From assembly GCF_000154465.1 (NCBI RefSeq), contig NZ_DS499577.1, forward strand, positions 990,013-1,054,012: a stretch of 64,000 nucleotides of DNA. Reading direction: 5' to 3'. The notes under the pieces are model-generated. The model did not search any database, was not told the origin of the DNA, and worked only from the letters and a program-made list of their open reading frames with translations. Shown here piece by piece: positions 51,294-60,000 of the stretch. Position numbers and translations under genes: made by a program. Origin of the DNA: Alistipes putredinis DSM 17216 (GTDB lineage: Bacteria > Bacteroidota > Bacteroidia > Bacteroidales > Rikenellaceae). Position 1 is the stretch's first letter. Every line of letters begins with the position of its first letter.

Positions 51294-52296
51294 AGAATTG
51301 CGATTTAATGATGGTTTTTAACAAATGTTTTGAATTGGAGACTTTCGCCCATCCGTACCAACTGCATAGCTTCTGTTTGTAGTCTCTCGCGCTGATATTG
51401 AGTTTCTTATTCAGACGCGCGGCCATGCGGCAGAAATTCTGCTTGATGGATTTGCGCATGAGCGTTTGGTTGTGGTAGAATACGAATCCGACGAAATCGA
51501 GGCCGCGCCCGTGCTTGTCCGCCCGGTTCTCGGCAATCGGAAATATCTGCTCATTGCCTTTCAGTGTCAATTTCAAGGCCGCGAGATACTTCTTGATGTC
51601 GGCCAGCAGGATGTGCAGCTCCTCTTTCGTGGAGGCGAGAAATACCATGTCGTCGGCATATCTGAAATAGTTCCGCACCCGCTTCTCCTCCTTGATCCAA
51701 TGATCGAAGTAGGCGAGCATCAGGTTTGCGAAGTATTGGCTCAAATAGTTGCCGATAGGCACGCCGTCGGTGCTGTCGATGATCGTATCGAGCAGGGCGA
51801 GCGTATCCTTGCATTTGATTTTGCGGCGGATGATGGTTTTCAATACGTCGTGGTCTATCGACGGGTAGAACTTCCGGATGTCGATTTTGAGGCAATATCG
51901 GGCGTTTTCCCGGTCTTTGATGGCCCGCTTGACATTCCGCATCGCTCCGTGAATCCCGCGGCCCTTGATGCAGCTATATGTGTCTTTTGTGAAGACCGAA
52001 ACCCATATCGGTTCGAGGATATTCATGATTGCATGGTGCAGAATGCGGTCGGGGTAATACGGCAATCGAAATATGATCCTCTCTTTCGGCTCATAGATCG
52101 TGAACGTGCTGTATTCGGAGTTCTTGAATGTATGATTTTTCAGCGTTTCATGCAGGGCAAGGATATTCGCTTCACGGTTTTTGTCGTGAAGCAAGACGCC
52201 ATACGAGCGGAGTTTCCCGCGCCTTGCCTTTTCATCGGCGAGGCGGAGGTTATCCAGCGATATGATCTTTTCGTATAAGTTTCCTATACGCTTCAT
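51259..52296 (-). CDS. Reverse transcriptase of a diversity-generating retroelement
   Basis: 345 residues from ATG 52296 (MKRIGNLYEKI); upstream in-frame codons run through the template repeat and are not used. RT motifs: LKIDIRKFYPSID at about 137-148, IGNYLSQ at 181-187 (the (I/V/L)GxxxSQ hallmark of DGR RTs) and YADD at 213-216. It copies the template RNA with random misincorporation at adenines. Order on the minus strand is target, small ORF, template repeat, RT, as in classical DGRs. Confidence 0.93.
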   Translation of the reverse strand: MKRIGNLYEKIISLDNLRLADEKARRGKLRSYGVLLHDKNREANILALHETLKNHTFKNSEYSTFTIYEPKERIIFRLPYYPDRILHHAIMNILEPIWVSVFTKDTYSCIKGRGIHGAMRNVKRAIKDRENARYCLKIDIRKFYPSIDHDVLKTIIRRKIKCKDTLALLDTIIDSTDGVPIGNYLSQYFANLMLAYFDHWIKEEKRVRNYFRYADDMVFLASTKEELHILLADIKKYLAALKLTLKGNEQIFPIAENRADKHGRGLDFVGFVFYHNQTLMRKSIKQNFCRMAARLNKKLNISARDYKQKLCSWYGWAKVSNSKHLLKTIIKSQFYDTFVLRCKAV

Positions 52297-52435
52297 TTCG
52301 ACGCTTTGCTTTTCATATTCGGGGCGTTCGGCAGTTCGGGATGCCCGAAACCGCCTACTAACTCCTTTTTGAGGTGATATTTTTTGCCGAGAGGCAGGGT
52401 CGTTGCTCTCAAAATTTATGTTTTTACCTTTCTGA

Positions 52436-52551
52436 AAATCATTGGCGAGACCTGATATTCGCATTCGTATTCGAGGGCGTGTTATTCGAATTCGCATACG
52501 CAAAACCGGCATTCGAGCTGTTATTCGCATTACCGCTGAACAGGACACCGC
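52436..52551 (-). repeat. DGR template repeat (TR)
   Basis: Aligns without gaps to 52981-53096 (offset 545). Over this span I count 15 differences, and at every one the TR plus strand has T, meaning A on the coding strand; no other base differs. In the coding reading the TR is rich in Asn (AAT/AAC) codons, typical of DGR templates. It lies 140 nt upstream of the RT start. Confidence 0.92.
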
Positions 52552-52577
52552 AAGAGCAACCAACCTTTATACATCCA

Positions 52578-52925
52578 TTACTCCAAATAGTACCGTGTTC
52601 CCGATGCCCGCATCGTTACCCGTCGCGGGAATTTGTCCATTTCCCGAATCTTGGCGAGGACATATTTGATTTCCCGCGAATTGGTGAAGAACTTGCGTGC
52701 ATCGCGGTCGTGATCGTCCCGATTCATCTTGATCTTGACGAGCGTCCGATTCTCTCCGAACTTCGTTTTCACTCCCTCGATGTAGTCGCAGACCCAAAAG
52801 GTGAGGTTTATCAACTTCTGCTGCGTCGTTTCGGGGCAGTTGAAATGCTTGTTGGTTTCATCGGCGGGGATTTTCAGGAAATCCAGCGAGCCGTCATCCT
52901 CCATCGGATTGTGGTTATTCTCCAT
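52578..52925 (-). CDS. Small protein between DGR target and template repeat
   Basis: 115 residues, highly charged, helical (ETTQQKLINLTFWVCDYIEG, DARKFFTNSREIKYVLAKIREM). It occupies the position of the accessory variability determinant (avd) in some DGRs, but I see no clear Avd four-helix signature. It could also be an ordinary tail gene. DGR accessory role is inference. Confidence 0.55.
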   Translation of the reverse strand: MENNHNPMEDDGSLDFLKIPADETNKHFNCPETTQQKLINLTFWVCDYIEGVKTKFGENRTLVKIKMNRDDHDRDARKFFTNSREIKYVLAKIREMDKFPRRVTMRASGTRYYLE

Positions 52926-52968
52926 TGTCGTAGCGTTTAATTATTGGCCGAGCGTGTTTTCTGTGGCG

Positions 52969-54396
52969 TTATGCGGGGATAAAGCAAAGGCGAGACCCGA
53001 AATTCGCATCCGAAGTCGAGGGCGCGTTATTCGAATACGCATACGCAAAACCGGCATCCGAGCCGTAATTCGCATAACCGCCGAACAGGACACCGCGCAA
53101 TGCTTCGGTCGTCGGAATGTTAGTGTAATGGTAATCGCAGAAATAGGTCGAAGAACCGCCTCCTACGACGGAGGGCATGATCTCTCCTCCCTCGCCGAAA
53201 ATCACCTCTTTGACATATCCCTCTGCGCGGGCCTCGTTGCCTACATGAGCGTAGCCGTCGTAGCCGCTATCCGAAAATTTGGCCGGATCGGTGCAGACGA
53301 ATACCTTGCTTAATCCGTCGCCGCTGTTATCCTCGGTCGGGCTGATACGGATGTTGATACCGTCCGTCCATTGCCAAATATGGCCGAAAGGATTCTCGAC
53401 ACCTCGATAGCGCGGAACCATGACCGTGCATCGGGTCGATCCGTCCTCATTGATGACGGGGTATGCGACCTCGCCCGTGCCGTTTCCGAGTTCGTCGGTA
53501 TGGCCGCACGGCACGAACGGATAAGAGCCGTTGAACCCGCCCCAATCGGACATGTTTGTTACACCTGCTCCGAGGCCGCCCTGCGCATAACCGTTGCTGT
53601 CCTTTTCCGCATTGAATGCCGCCTGCGAGTTGAGCGTGGCATATTCGATGGCGAAGAGCCAATACAGTTCTTTTTGGATGTCGTAGGTCATGCAGTTCCA
53701 TTCCGTCGAACCGGACTTGCGTTTGCGGGCGTAATTGCGGAAATTGGTACGGGAGATACCCGTCGCCGGGCGTCCGAGGAACGTGCGATAGGTTCCGTCA
53801 TACGCCGTATTGTTGTTGCCGCCTCGGTAGTCGGCATCCATATTCACGACCGAGCAGAGGGTCGTCGTGCTGCGCTGTATGGTAGCCTGATACGCCGAAA
53901 CGTATCTATTCCCTGGGACGAGACGATAGCCGGGGAGAGGGTACTCGCTGATGCGTACCCGCCGCTTCGTGCCGTCAGTCTCGAATTTGCGGTAGTGCAT
54001 GGGAAGTTCGACCATGACCTGACCCCGCGAGCCGTCGCGCGTCTGTCCCGTCCAATTTGCCGGATTGAGATATTCCACGACCTCGCCGTCGTCGTTGAGC
54101 AGGCAGCCTTTCATCCGGTTGTGGATCGGCAGGCTCTTGTGCAGGGAGAGATTGCCGATACGGGTGCAGGCAGGCGAGGATACAGCGGTGTCGAACTCGA
54201 TGCCGTAGCTGCATTCCTCCTCCATGTAAGGCAGGAGCGTTGCGAGCGCGGCCTTTTTGCTCTCGCCGTCCTCCAATACCTCGCAAATGAGGTTGAACGG
54301 GTTGGTTCCCGATACATCGGGCAAGTCGCTCAATCGCTTGCCATTCTGAAAAGCCTCGATAATCTGTTCGAGGATTGCTTCTTGTTCTGCTGTCAT
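52969..54396 (-). CDS. DGR-diversified receptor-binding protein (C-type-lectin-like)
   Basis: 475 residues. The C-terminal part (about 200-475) has the formylglycine-generating-enzyme/C-type lectin look used by many DGR targets: WTDGINIR, NPFGHIWQW, GGSSTYFCDYHY and the end RGVLFGGYANYGSDAGFAY...SRLCFIPA. Residues about 437-473 are encoded by the variable region. Substitutions relative to the TR change Asn, Ser, Thr and Ile codons at 12 positions. Probably the tip adhesin of the phage tail, whose binding surface is rewritten by the RT. Confidence 0.9.
   Translation of the reverse strand: MTAEQEAILEQIIEAFQNGKRLSDLPDVSGTNPFNLICEVLEDGESKKAALATLLPYMEEECSYGIEFDTAVSSPACTRIGNLSLHKSLPIHNRMKGCLLNDDGEVVEYLNPANWTGQTRDGSRGQVMVELPMHYRKFETDGTKRRVRISEYPLPGYRLVPGNRYVSAYQATIQRSTTTLCSVVNMDADYRGGNNNTAYDGTYRTFLGRPATGISRTNFRNYARKRKSGSTEWNCMTYDIQKELYWLFAIEYATLNSQAAFNAEKDSNGYAQGGLGAGVTNMSDWGGFNGSYPFVPCGHTDELGNGTGEVAYPVINEDGSTRCTVMVPRYRGVENPFGHIWQWTDGINIRISPTEDNSGDGLSKVFVCTDPAKFSDSGYDGYAHVGNEARAEGYVKEVIFGEGGEIMPSVVGGGSSTYFCDYHYTNIPTTEALRGVLFGGYANYGSDAGFAYAYSNNAPSTSDANFGSRLCFIPA
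52981..53096 (-). repeat. DGR variable region (VR)
   Basis: Copy of the TR that differs only at template-adenine sites: for example TR 52453, 52456, 52465, 52468, 52470, 52480, 52492, 52513, 52519, 52522, 52531 and 52537 are T on the plus strand and are A, C or G at the VR positions. It encodes the C-terminal end of the target gene. Identity ends at 53097. Confidence 0.92.
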
Positions 54397-54398
54397 AG

Positions 54399-54551
54399 CT
54401 ATTTGTCGTTTAAGAATTTGAAAACCGTTTTTCCTTTCGATGCGATGAACATCACCGACGATGCGGTATTCAGCCGCATTTTCTTTTGCCTACGGGATGT
54501 CGCCCATTGGCGCAGCCGCCGCGATAGGGAGATGAAAACCGAGACGATCAT
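54399..54551 (-). CDS. Very small basic protein
   Basis: 50 residues from ATG 54551, overlapping the stop of the upstream gene as ATGA. MIVSVFISLSRRLRQWATS at the start, then basic residues. The overlap supports translation. It lies just before the DGR target. Function unknown. Confidence 0.45.
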   Translation of the reverse strand: MIVSVFISLSRRLRQWATSRRQKKMRLNTASSVMFIASKGKTVFKFLNDK

Positions 54552-54865
54552 ACCTTTTCGACGTAAGTCCCAGCTCCCCAATAGAGGTCGTGAGTGTTGA
54601 GAAAATCCGCATTCGGTGCGATGGCCTTGATCGCCATCGGCGACCAATCGTTGAGCACTACCGGAGCGTCGGAAAATTCGTCGTCCTGATAGCATTTCAC
54701 GCTCAATACGGCGTCCACGGTGGAGCTGCTGTATTTGGGCCTGATGTAGATCGAGAACAGCGCGTCATTCGGCAGGCTGAAACCGTCTGCGAGGTTCTCG
54801 ATCTTGCCATGCGAGAGGATGCGCCCGCCATTCATAAATTCGCTGATGTAACCTTGTCTTGCCAT
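54548..54865 (-). CDS. Small tail protein upstream of the DGR target
   Basis: 105 residues, beta-rich (FSLPNDALFSIYIRPKYSSSTVDAVLSVKCY). Lies between the fibre-like protein at 54881-55543 and the DGR target. Perhaps a fibre chaperone or small structural protein; no family recognised. Confidence 0.5.
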   Translation of the reverse strand: MARQGYISEFMNGGRILSHGKIENLADGFSLPNDALFSIYIRPKYSSSTVDAVLSVKCYQDDEFSDAPVVLNDWSPMAIKAIAPNADFLNTHDLYWGAGTYVEKV

Positions 54866-54880
54866 AGCTTGATGTTGTTT

Positions 54881-55543
54881 TTAATTGAACCTGAAATTAC
54901 CGTTTGCCGTGAGGCGGATCGACGAGAGCGTTACCAATCTGACCGTAGGCTCCGAAACTTTGATCTGAATCGTCTTGTAGAGGGCTACGTTACAGGTCGG
55001 GATGACATGGATGATGCTAATCCCGGCGGCGAGGATCGTGATACGCCCGTCGGGAGTTACCGATACGGCTTTGTCATCGCCGAGGAACAGCACATTCGGC
55101 TTAACACTTGCCGGAGCGAGCGTCGCGCGGATGAAATTCTCCGCCATATTGCCGACCAGCAGGCGCGAGGGGTATTCTACCGTCATCGCCGTAGGTACGA
55201 GGTTCAGCGGCTCCAATTCCGCAGCGGCGGCGATCACCTCCTCGCAATCCTCTTTCGCCTCAATCGCGGCGGCGGTGGCATTATTGGCATTCGTCGTCGC
55301 GGTATTGGCGGCGGTCGTAGCAGCCTGCGCCCTTTGCGCGGCATTATCGGCCGTCTGCGCTGCGGAGTTTGCCGCGCTGGTGGCATCGGTCGCATTTTTC
55401 GTCGCCGACTTCATCCCCTCGACGACCGACTGGATATATTCGAGCGACACCTTGACGCTCTTGTTGAATATATCGACGCCGATAGTCCACAGCCCTTTGA
55501 ATGAGGTGCATTCGGGGAGTTCCGATATTTTCTTCTTTATCAT
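54881..55543 (-). CDS. Fibre-like protein with Ala-rich coiled coil and BIG-like domain
   Basis: 220 residues. About 40-105 is an Ala, Thr and Asn-rich heptad region (NATDATSAANSAAQTADNAA), the type used as a trimeric fibre stalk. The last 90 residues have a bacterial Ig-like look (AVSVTPDGRITILAAGISIIHVI). In the tail region just before the DGR target, it may carry that adhesin. Confidence 0.65.
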   Translation of the reverse strand: MIKKKISELPECTSFKGLWTIGVDIFNKSVKVSLEYIQSVVEGMKSATKNATDATSAANSAAQTADNAAQRAQAATTAANTATTNANNATAAAIEAKEDCEEVIAAAAELEPLNLVPTAMTVEYPSRLLVGNMAENFIRATLAPASVKPNVLFLGDDKAVSVTPDGRITILAAGISIIHVIPTCNVALYKTIQIKVSEPTVRLVTLSSIRLTANGNFRFN

Positions 55544-55555
55544 ATCCTTGTAGAG

Positions 55556-56530
55556 TTAAATTCTAAATACGATGAGGCCCTCTTCCGGCTCGGTTATCAC
55601 GACATCCTTATCCTCGGTCGCCAATACGCAGTAATTACCGTCGGGCCGCGAATCGGGAAAGGTCAGGGTTACGGTGAACTCGCACCACACCCGCCCGTTG
55701 CGGCGAATATCGAATCGCGTTACCGTATTGCTCTTGTAGTAGCAATTATACTCCTCCAAAGTGTTGTCGTTGTATAATTTGCGTAATTCGGGTTTCAGCA
55801 GGGCGGTGAAAAGCGCATACCAGCGTTCCCAAAATTGAGCGATGCTATCGGCATAGATAAAGAGCTTCATCGCAACGTCTTTCGCCTTGTAGAAAACCGA
55901 TTCTCCGTCATAGTCCACTCCGGGCCGATTGGTTACATCAATTTTCAGATTCTCGCGGACATTCGGGGCTTTCTGAATATTCCGATCCGTGCCGTCGAGG
56001 ACATAGACCCCGAAGCGGGAAAAATCGACATCATCCATCTCGTAGCCGTTTTGCTTGAAGCCCGTCGGGGCTGTTGCATAGGGAGCTTGATTCAGCAGCG
56101 TATTGTACTCGTTCAGGCTCTCGATGTCCGTCTCATCGGTCGGATAGACGGGCGGAAAGTCATCGGCGAAATTCAGCGTGATTTTTCCGAGCTGGATTTT
56201 GGCGGACAATGCGGGATTGGTCAGAAGCCGCAGTTTGTAGGACTTGCCGAGTTCGGCGAAGTCGAAGATATGATATGCCCCATCGGAAAGCACCTCGAAC
56301 AGATCGCTCGCGCTCAAAATATCGGTGATGCAAAACGGTATCGAGAATGTCTTGCTGTCGAGGATCGGATTAGAGAGATCTGTTTCCTCGCCGTCATATT
56401 CGGGCCATTCGGTGCTATTCAGTTTTTTGAATGACGGCATCTGTACGAGTGCCTTGTACCCGTACTGCTCTACGAAGATGCCGTATTCGCTGAACGCATC
56501 CAGTCCGTCTATGAACAGCTTGCCTACCAT
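55556..56530 (-). CDS. Distal tail protein
   Basis: 324 residues. N-terminal KLFIDGLDAFSEYGIFVEQYGY and a strand-rich middle; ends EEGLIVFRI. Length, content and position after the tape measure fit a distal tail (Dit-like) protein joining tube to tail tip. It overlaps the previous gene by 7 nt. Confidence 0.6.
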   Translation of the reverse strand: MVGKLFIDGLDAFSEYGIFVEQYGYKALVQMPSFKKLNSTEWPEYDGEETDLSNPILDSKTFSIPFCITDILSASDLFEVLSDGAYHIFDFAELGKSYKLRLLTNPALSAKIQLGKITLNFADDFPPVYPTDETDIESLNEYNTLLNQAPYATAPTGFKQNGYEMDDVDFSRFGVYVLDGTDRNIQKAPNVRENLKIDVTNRPGVDYDGESVFYKAKDVAMKLFIYADSIAQFWERWYALFTALLKPELRKLYNDNTLEEYNCYYKSNTVTRFDIRRNGRVWCEFTVTLTFPDSRPDGNYCVLATEDKDVVITEPEEGLIVFRI

Positions 56531-57012
56531 AGGATTTTCGCGTTGTCCTGAACGATGTAACTCACCTCGGAATCCTTATCCTTTTCGACCTTGACGACCG
56601 CATATCCCGATGCCGCGACGGAGGCTTTTGCTCCGCACATTAGGAATAGCCGATTTCCGGCGGTTTCGCGGTATTTCAGCTCGGCGGTGGTATCTCCTAT
56701 CAAAAAGACTTTCCGAGCCTCCAAAAGCGAGATTTCGCCACTGTCGATATATACCCCGTATCGCTCCGGGTGGTACTTCTTGAATCGTCTGAATGTGGCG
56801 ATGTTGGGGAAGTTGTAGGCCGTCATAAATTCGACCCCTCGCGGGGAGAACATCAGCCCGATCAACTCTTCCAATGTCTCGTCGCCTTTGAACATGTCGC
56901 AGGCTTCGAGTTTTGCGGCCATTTCATACTGCCCGCTATCGGCGCATTGGGCTTGGGCGGCATCTTTGGCCGCCCTCCATTCCCTCTGTATTCGTCTGAT
57001 GAGTTCTTTCAT
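56524..57012 (-). CDS. Hypothetical tail protein
   Basis: 162 residues. Helical N-terminus (MKELIRRIQREWRAAKDAAQ), then a domain containing DDNA-type loops and a late TAELKYRETAGNRLFLM strand. Directly follows the tape measure on the minus strand (its ATG touches the tape measure stop). Unrecognised. Confidence 0.5.
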   Translation of the reverse strand: MKELIRRIQREWRAAKDAAQAQCADSGQYEMAAKLEACDMFKGDETLEELIGLMFSPRGVEFMTAYNFPNIATFRRFKKYHPERYGVYIDSGEISLLEARKVFLIGDTTAELKYRETAGNRLFLMCGAKASVAASGYAVVKVEKDKDSEVSYIVQDNAKILW

Positions 57013-60000
57013 TTAGCTGCGGAGTTTTAATCCTTTCCGGTCAATATCATCAACCGTGTTTTTGATGTCCTTGATATTCTTATCGACCCTATCGAGCTTG
57101 TCGTTGGCCTCGGAGGTATTCTTCTCAATGCCCGTCAGTTTGTCGAGGACGGCATTGCTCGTGCGATTCAGGTCATTCATGCCTTGTACGAGGGTATAGG
57201 TATGCCCCTGAATGGTCGTCAGGCGGGCGTTGTTCTCATCGACGCTATCCTGCGACGCGGTGGCGATCCCCTTGCTCATTCCCTCGCGCTCGGCATCTCC
57301 CGTGAAATAATTTTTAAGGCTATCGGACAGACCTTGATAGATCGCGTTGAACTCTTCTCCGACCTGATTGAGTTCTCCGGCAAATCCATTCATCGAACCG
57401 ATCACGGCGTCGATGCCTTTGAACGAGCCGTCATTGCCGAACCATTCTTTTTTGTATCTGTCGAAAATGCCTCCGATACGCTCTTCCAAATACTTCTGTA
57501 CGAGCATCCTTTGCAGAACATCGGCGACAATATCATTGACCTTTTTGCGCCATGCCTCCATCGCATCCTCTCCCTGCTTGGCCGCTTCGAAGAAAGCATC
57601 TCCGAGTTCCGAGGCAAGGTCGGCGGCGGTATAGCCGATGATGTCTTCCAGCATCTCGTTGATGATGGTAGCCATCTCTTCGGCGATCTCCTGAATCTGT
57701 CGCTGCCACTCCTCGATCTTGCCGTGATCGGTCTTTTTCTTGCTTTGCTCCTCATTGATCTGTTTCTGAATGAGTATCTGCTGCTCTGCAAGGTTTTCGA
57801 GCTGCTTGCGGCTTTCGTCGTATCTCTTCCCTCCGAGGGCTTTATCGGCGGTATAGGCTACCTTTGCATACGCATCGGCAATCTTCTCGATGGATTTCTC
57901 ATATACCTCGCTATCGTAGCGCATCCGGGCGATCATCCGTGTCCATGAGTTGCCGTACTGCTGTGATGTGAGATGCAGACGCAATACCTCCTGCGTGGTT
58001 TCGGCGTAGATGTCCCTCAATTTCTGCACGGCATCCCCGACATTATTCTGCAAGCGGACGGTATCGGCATTGTCGAGTTCCCATTGCAGTTGGTCGATGC
58101 GGCGTTGCAGGTTCTCGATTTCTTTCTGCTTGGAATCGTCATCGTTGAAGAGGTTGGCGATGGCCGTAGCGACCTGCAAAGCCGCCGAAATAACGGCGAG
58201 GATAACCGATGCTTTCTCGATGGTTGATATAGAGGCGGCTCCGGCTGCTGCTGCGGCCGTTGCACCCTGTGCCGTTGCATCAACGGTAGCTTCTACGCCC
58301 TCGGCGACGCCTTTGCCGACATCTCCGATGGCATCCATGACAGTCGATGCGGCATCCAATACCGCGTCAATAGTATCGAGGGCCTTGCCGATACCATTTG
58401 CGACATCATCGGAGAATATCGCCGCGAGGTTCTGCGCTTGGCCGCCGATCCCGGAAATCACGCCTCCGACAGCCCGCAGTTGCGTTGCGAAATTCTTGTA
58501 GGAAACGGTGATATTATTACGTGCGGATAATGCCCGCTGTTCAGCCTGCGAGTTGCGCTCCGTCGCTTCGGCAACGCGGAATTTCGCCAATTTCAGGTTT
58601 TCTTCGGCTTCGCGGTACTTATCGCTGTCCTCCGTGAGAGTACCCAAATCAATCTGCTCGCGGAGGGCCTGCTCGACGGCGAGAGCTTCGTTGTATTCCC
58701 GCTGCGCGGTCGTGATCCCATCCTGCGCGTCGTGCCATGCCTGCAATGCGGCGACGAACTCCGTTTTGGCGTTGCCTATGTCCTTGATCGACTTGTGCAG
58801 GGCGACAAAGGGGTTTCGAGAGGCGATTTCCTCCTCCATCTTGGTAATCGCTTCTTGATAGTCCTTGATCTCGGTTGCGCCCATCGAATCCTTGTTCGAG
58901 GCGAAATAAGCCTTGATCTTGTCGAGGTTGTATTGCAAGGTCGATAACGACTGTTTTCCGAGGTCGCCGAATACGCTCTCCCAGTTGATCGACTTTTTGA
59001 AATCCGCAGATTCCAATGCGGCAAACTCGGCGTTCATCTGCTTAATCGCGTTGTGCAGGTATTCGGTCGGCATAGTGGATAGTTTCTTCGCCCACTCCCG
59101 ATTGAGTTTCTCGATCCTCTGCTCGACCGTGCCGTATTCGTCAATCAGCGCGTCGGTGTATTTCCTGCGGATTTCGGCCTTTTCCCGCTCTCCCTGCTCT
59201 GTGATGGCCGTTAATACGCGATTGAACTCCTCGGCGATTTTAGGGTCTTGGAGTAACTCCTTGACGTAATCGTCGATAGTCATCTTGCCGCGCTTGGAAT
59301 TGGCCCATTTGACCTCCGTCGCGCCTTTCTGCGACATGTAATATTGCTTCTCGGCATCCTGCCTAACCTTGGCGAGTTGGCGCAACTGCTGACGCCACGC
59401 ATTACGCTTGCGGACGGTATCGAGTTCTATCTGATTGAGTTCTTTGGACTGTCCCTCTGCCATCGCCTCAATCGTATAGTCGGCTATCTCGCTATGCGCA
59501 TCCTTGATATACTGCTTGACCGCTTTCTTCCATTCCTCGATGGATTTCTTTTGCGTGAGAGCCGCCTTTTTCGGGTCGAACTTGTCTTTGGACGGGTCGA
59601 TATGGAAATCGAGGTCGTTATCTTTTTTGAACTGAGATGCTTTTTCCTGTATCTCTCCCCATTGTTTTTTCCAGTTTTCGTATTCTTCCTGCGCTTCATT
59701 TATGGCCTTTTGCGCTGCACGATTATCTCCGCGCTTTCCACGCCACCACTTGTTGAAATCGCCGTTTTCGGCCTTTGCTCTGACCTCTTGGAGCTTGATA
59801 TATGCTTCGGTCGTTTTTGTCAAAAGAGCTTGCGCCTGTGCTTCGAGCATGAGCATTTCGCAATACTTCTCGCCCTTTTGCTTTAAGACGGTTTTCCATT
59901 CGGCAAGGGTTTTATAGTAACCCATTGCCTCCCCGTATTTGGAGTTCAGCTCTTTGACAACTTCTTTCTCCTGCGCTTTTGTCCCCTTGAAGCTTTCGAG

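Noticed and set aside
52297..52563. N-terminal extension of the DGR RT
   Set aside because: These codons are the reverse reading of the template repeat (Arg/Ile-rich) and precede the natural start MKRIGNLYEKI.
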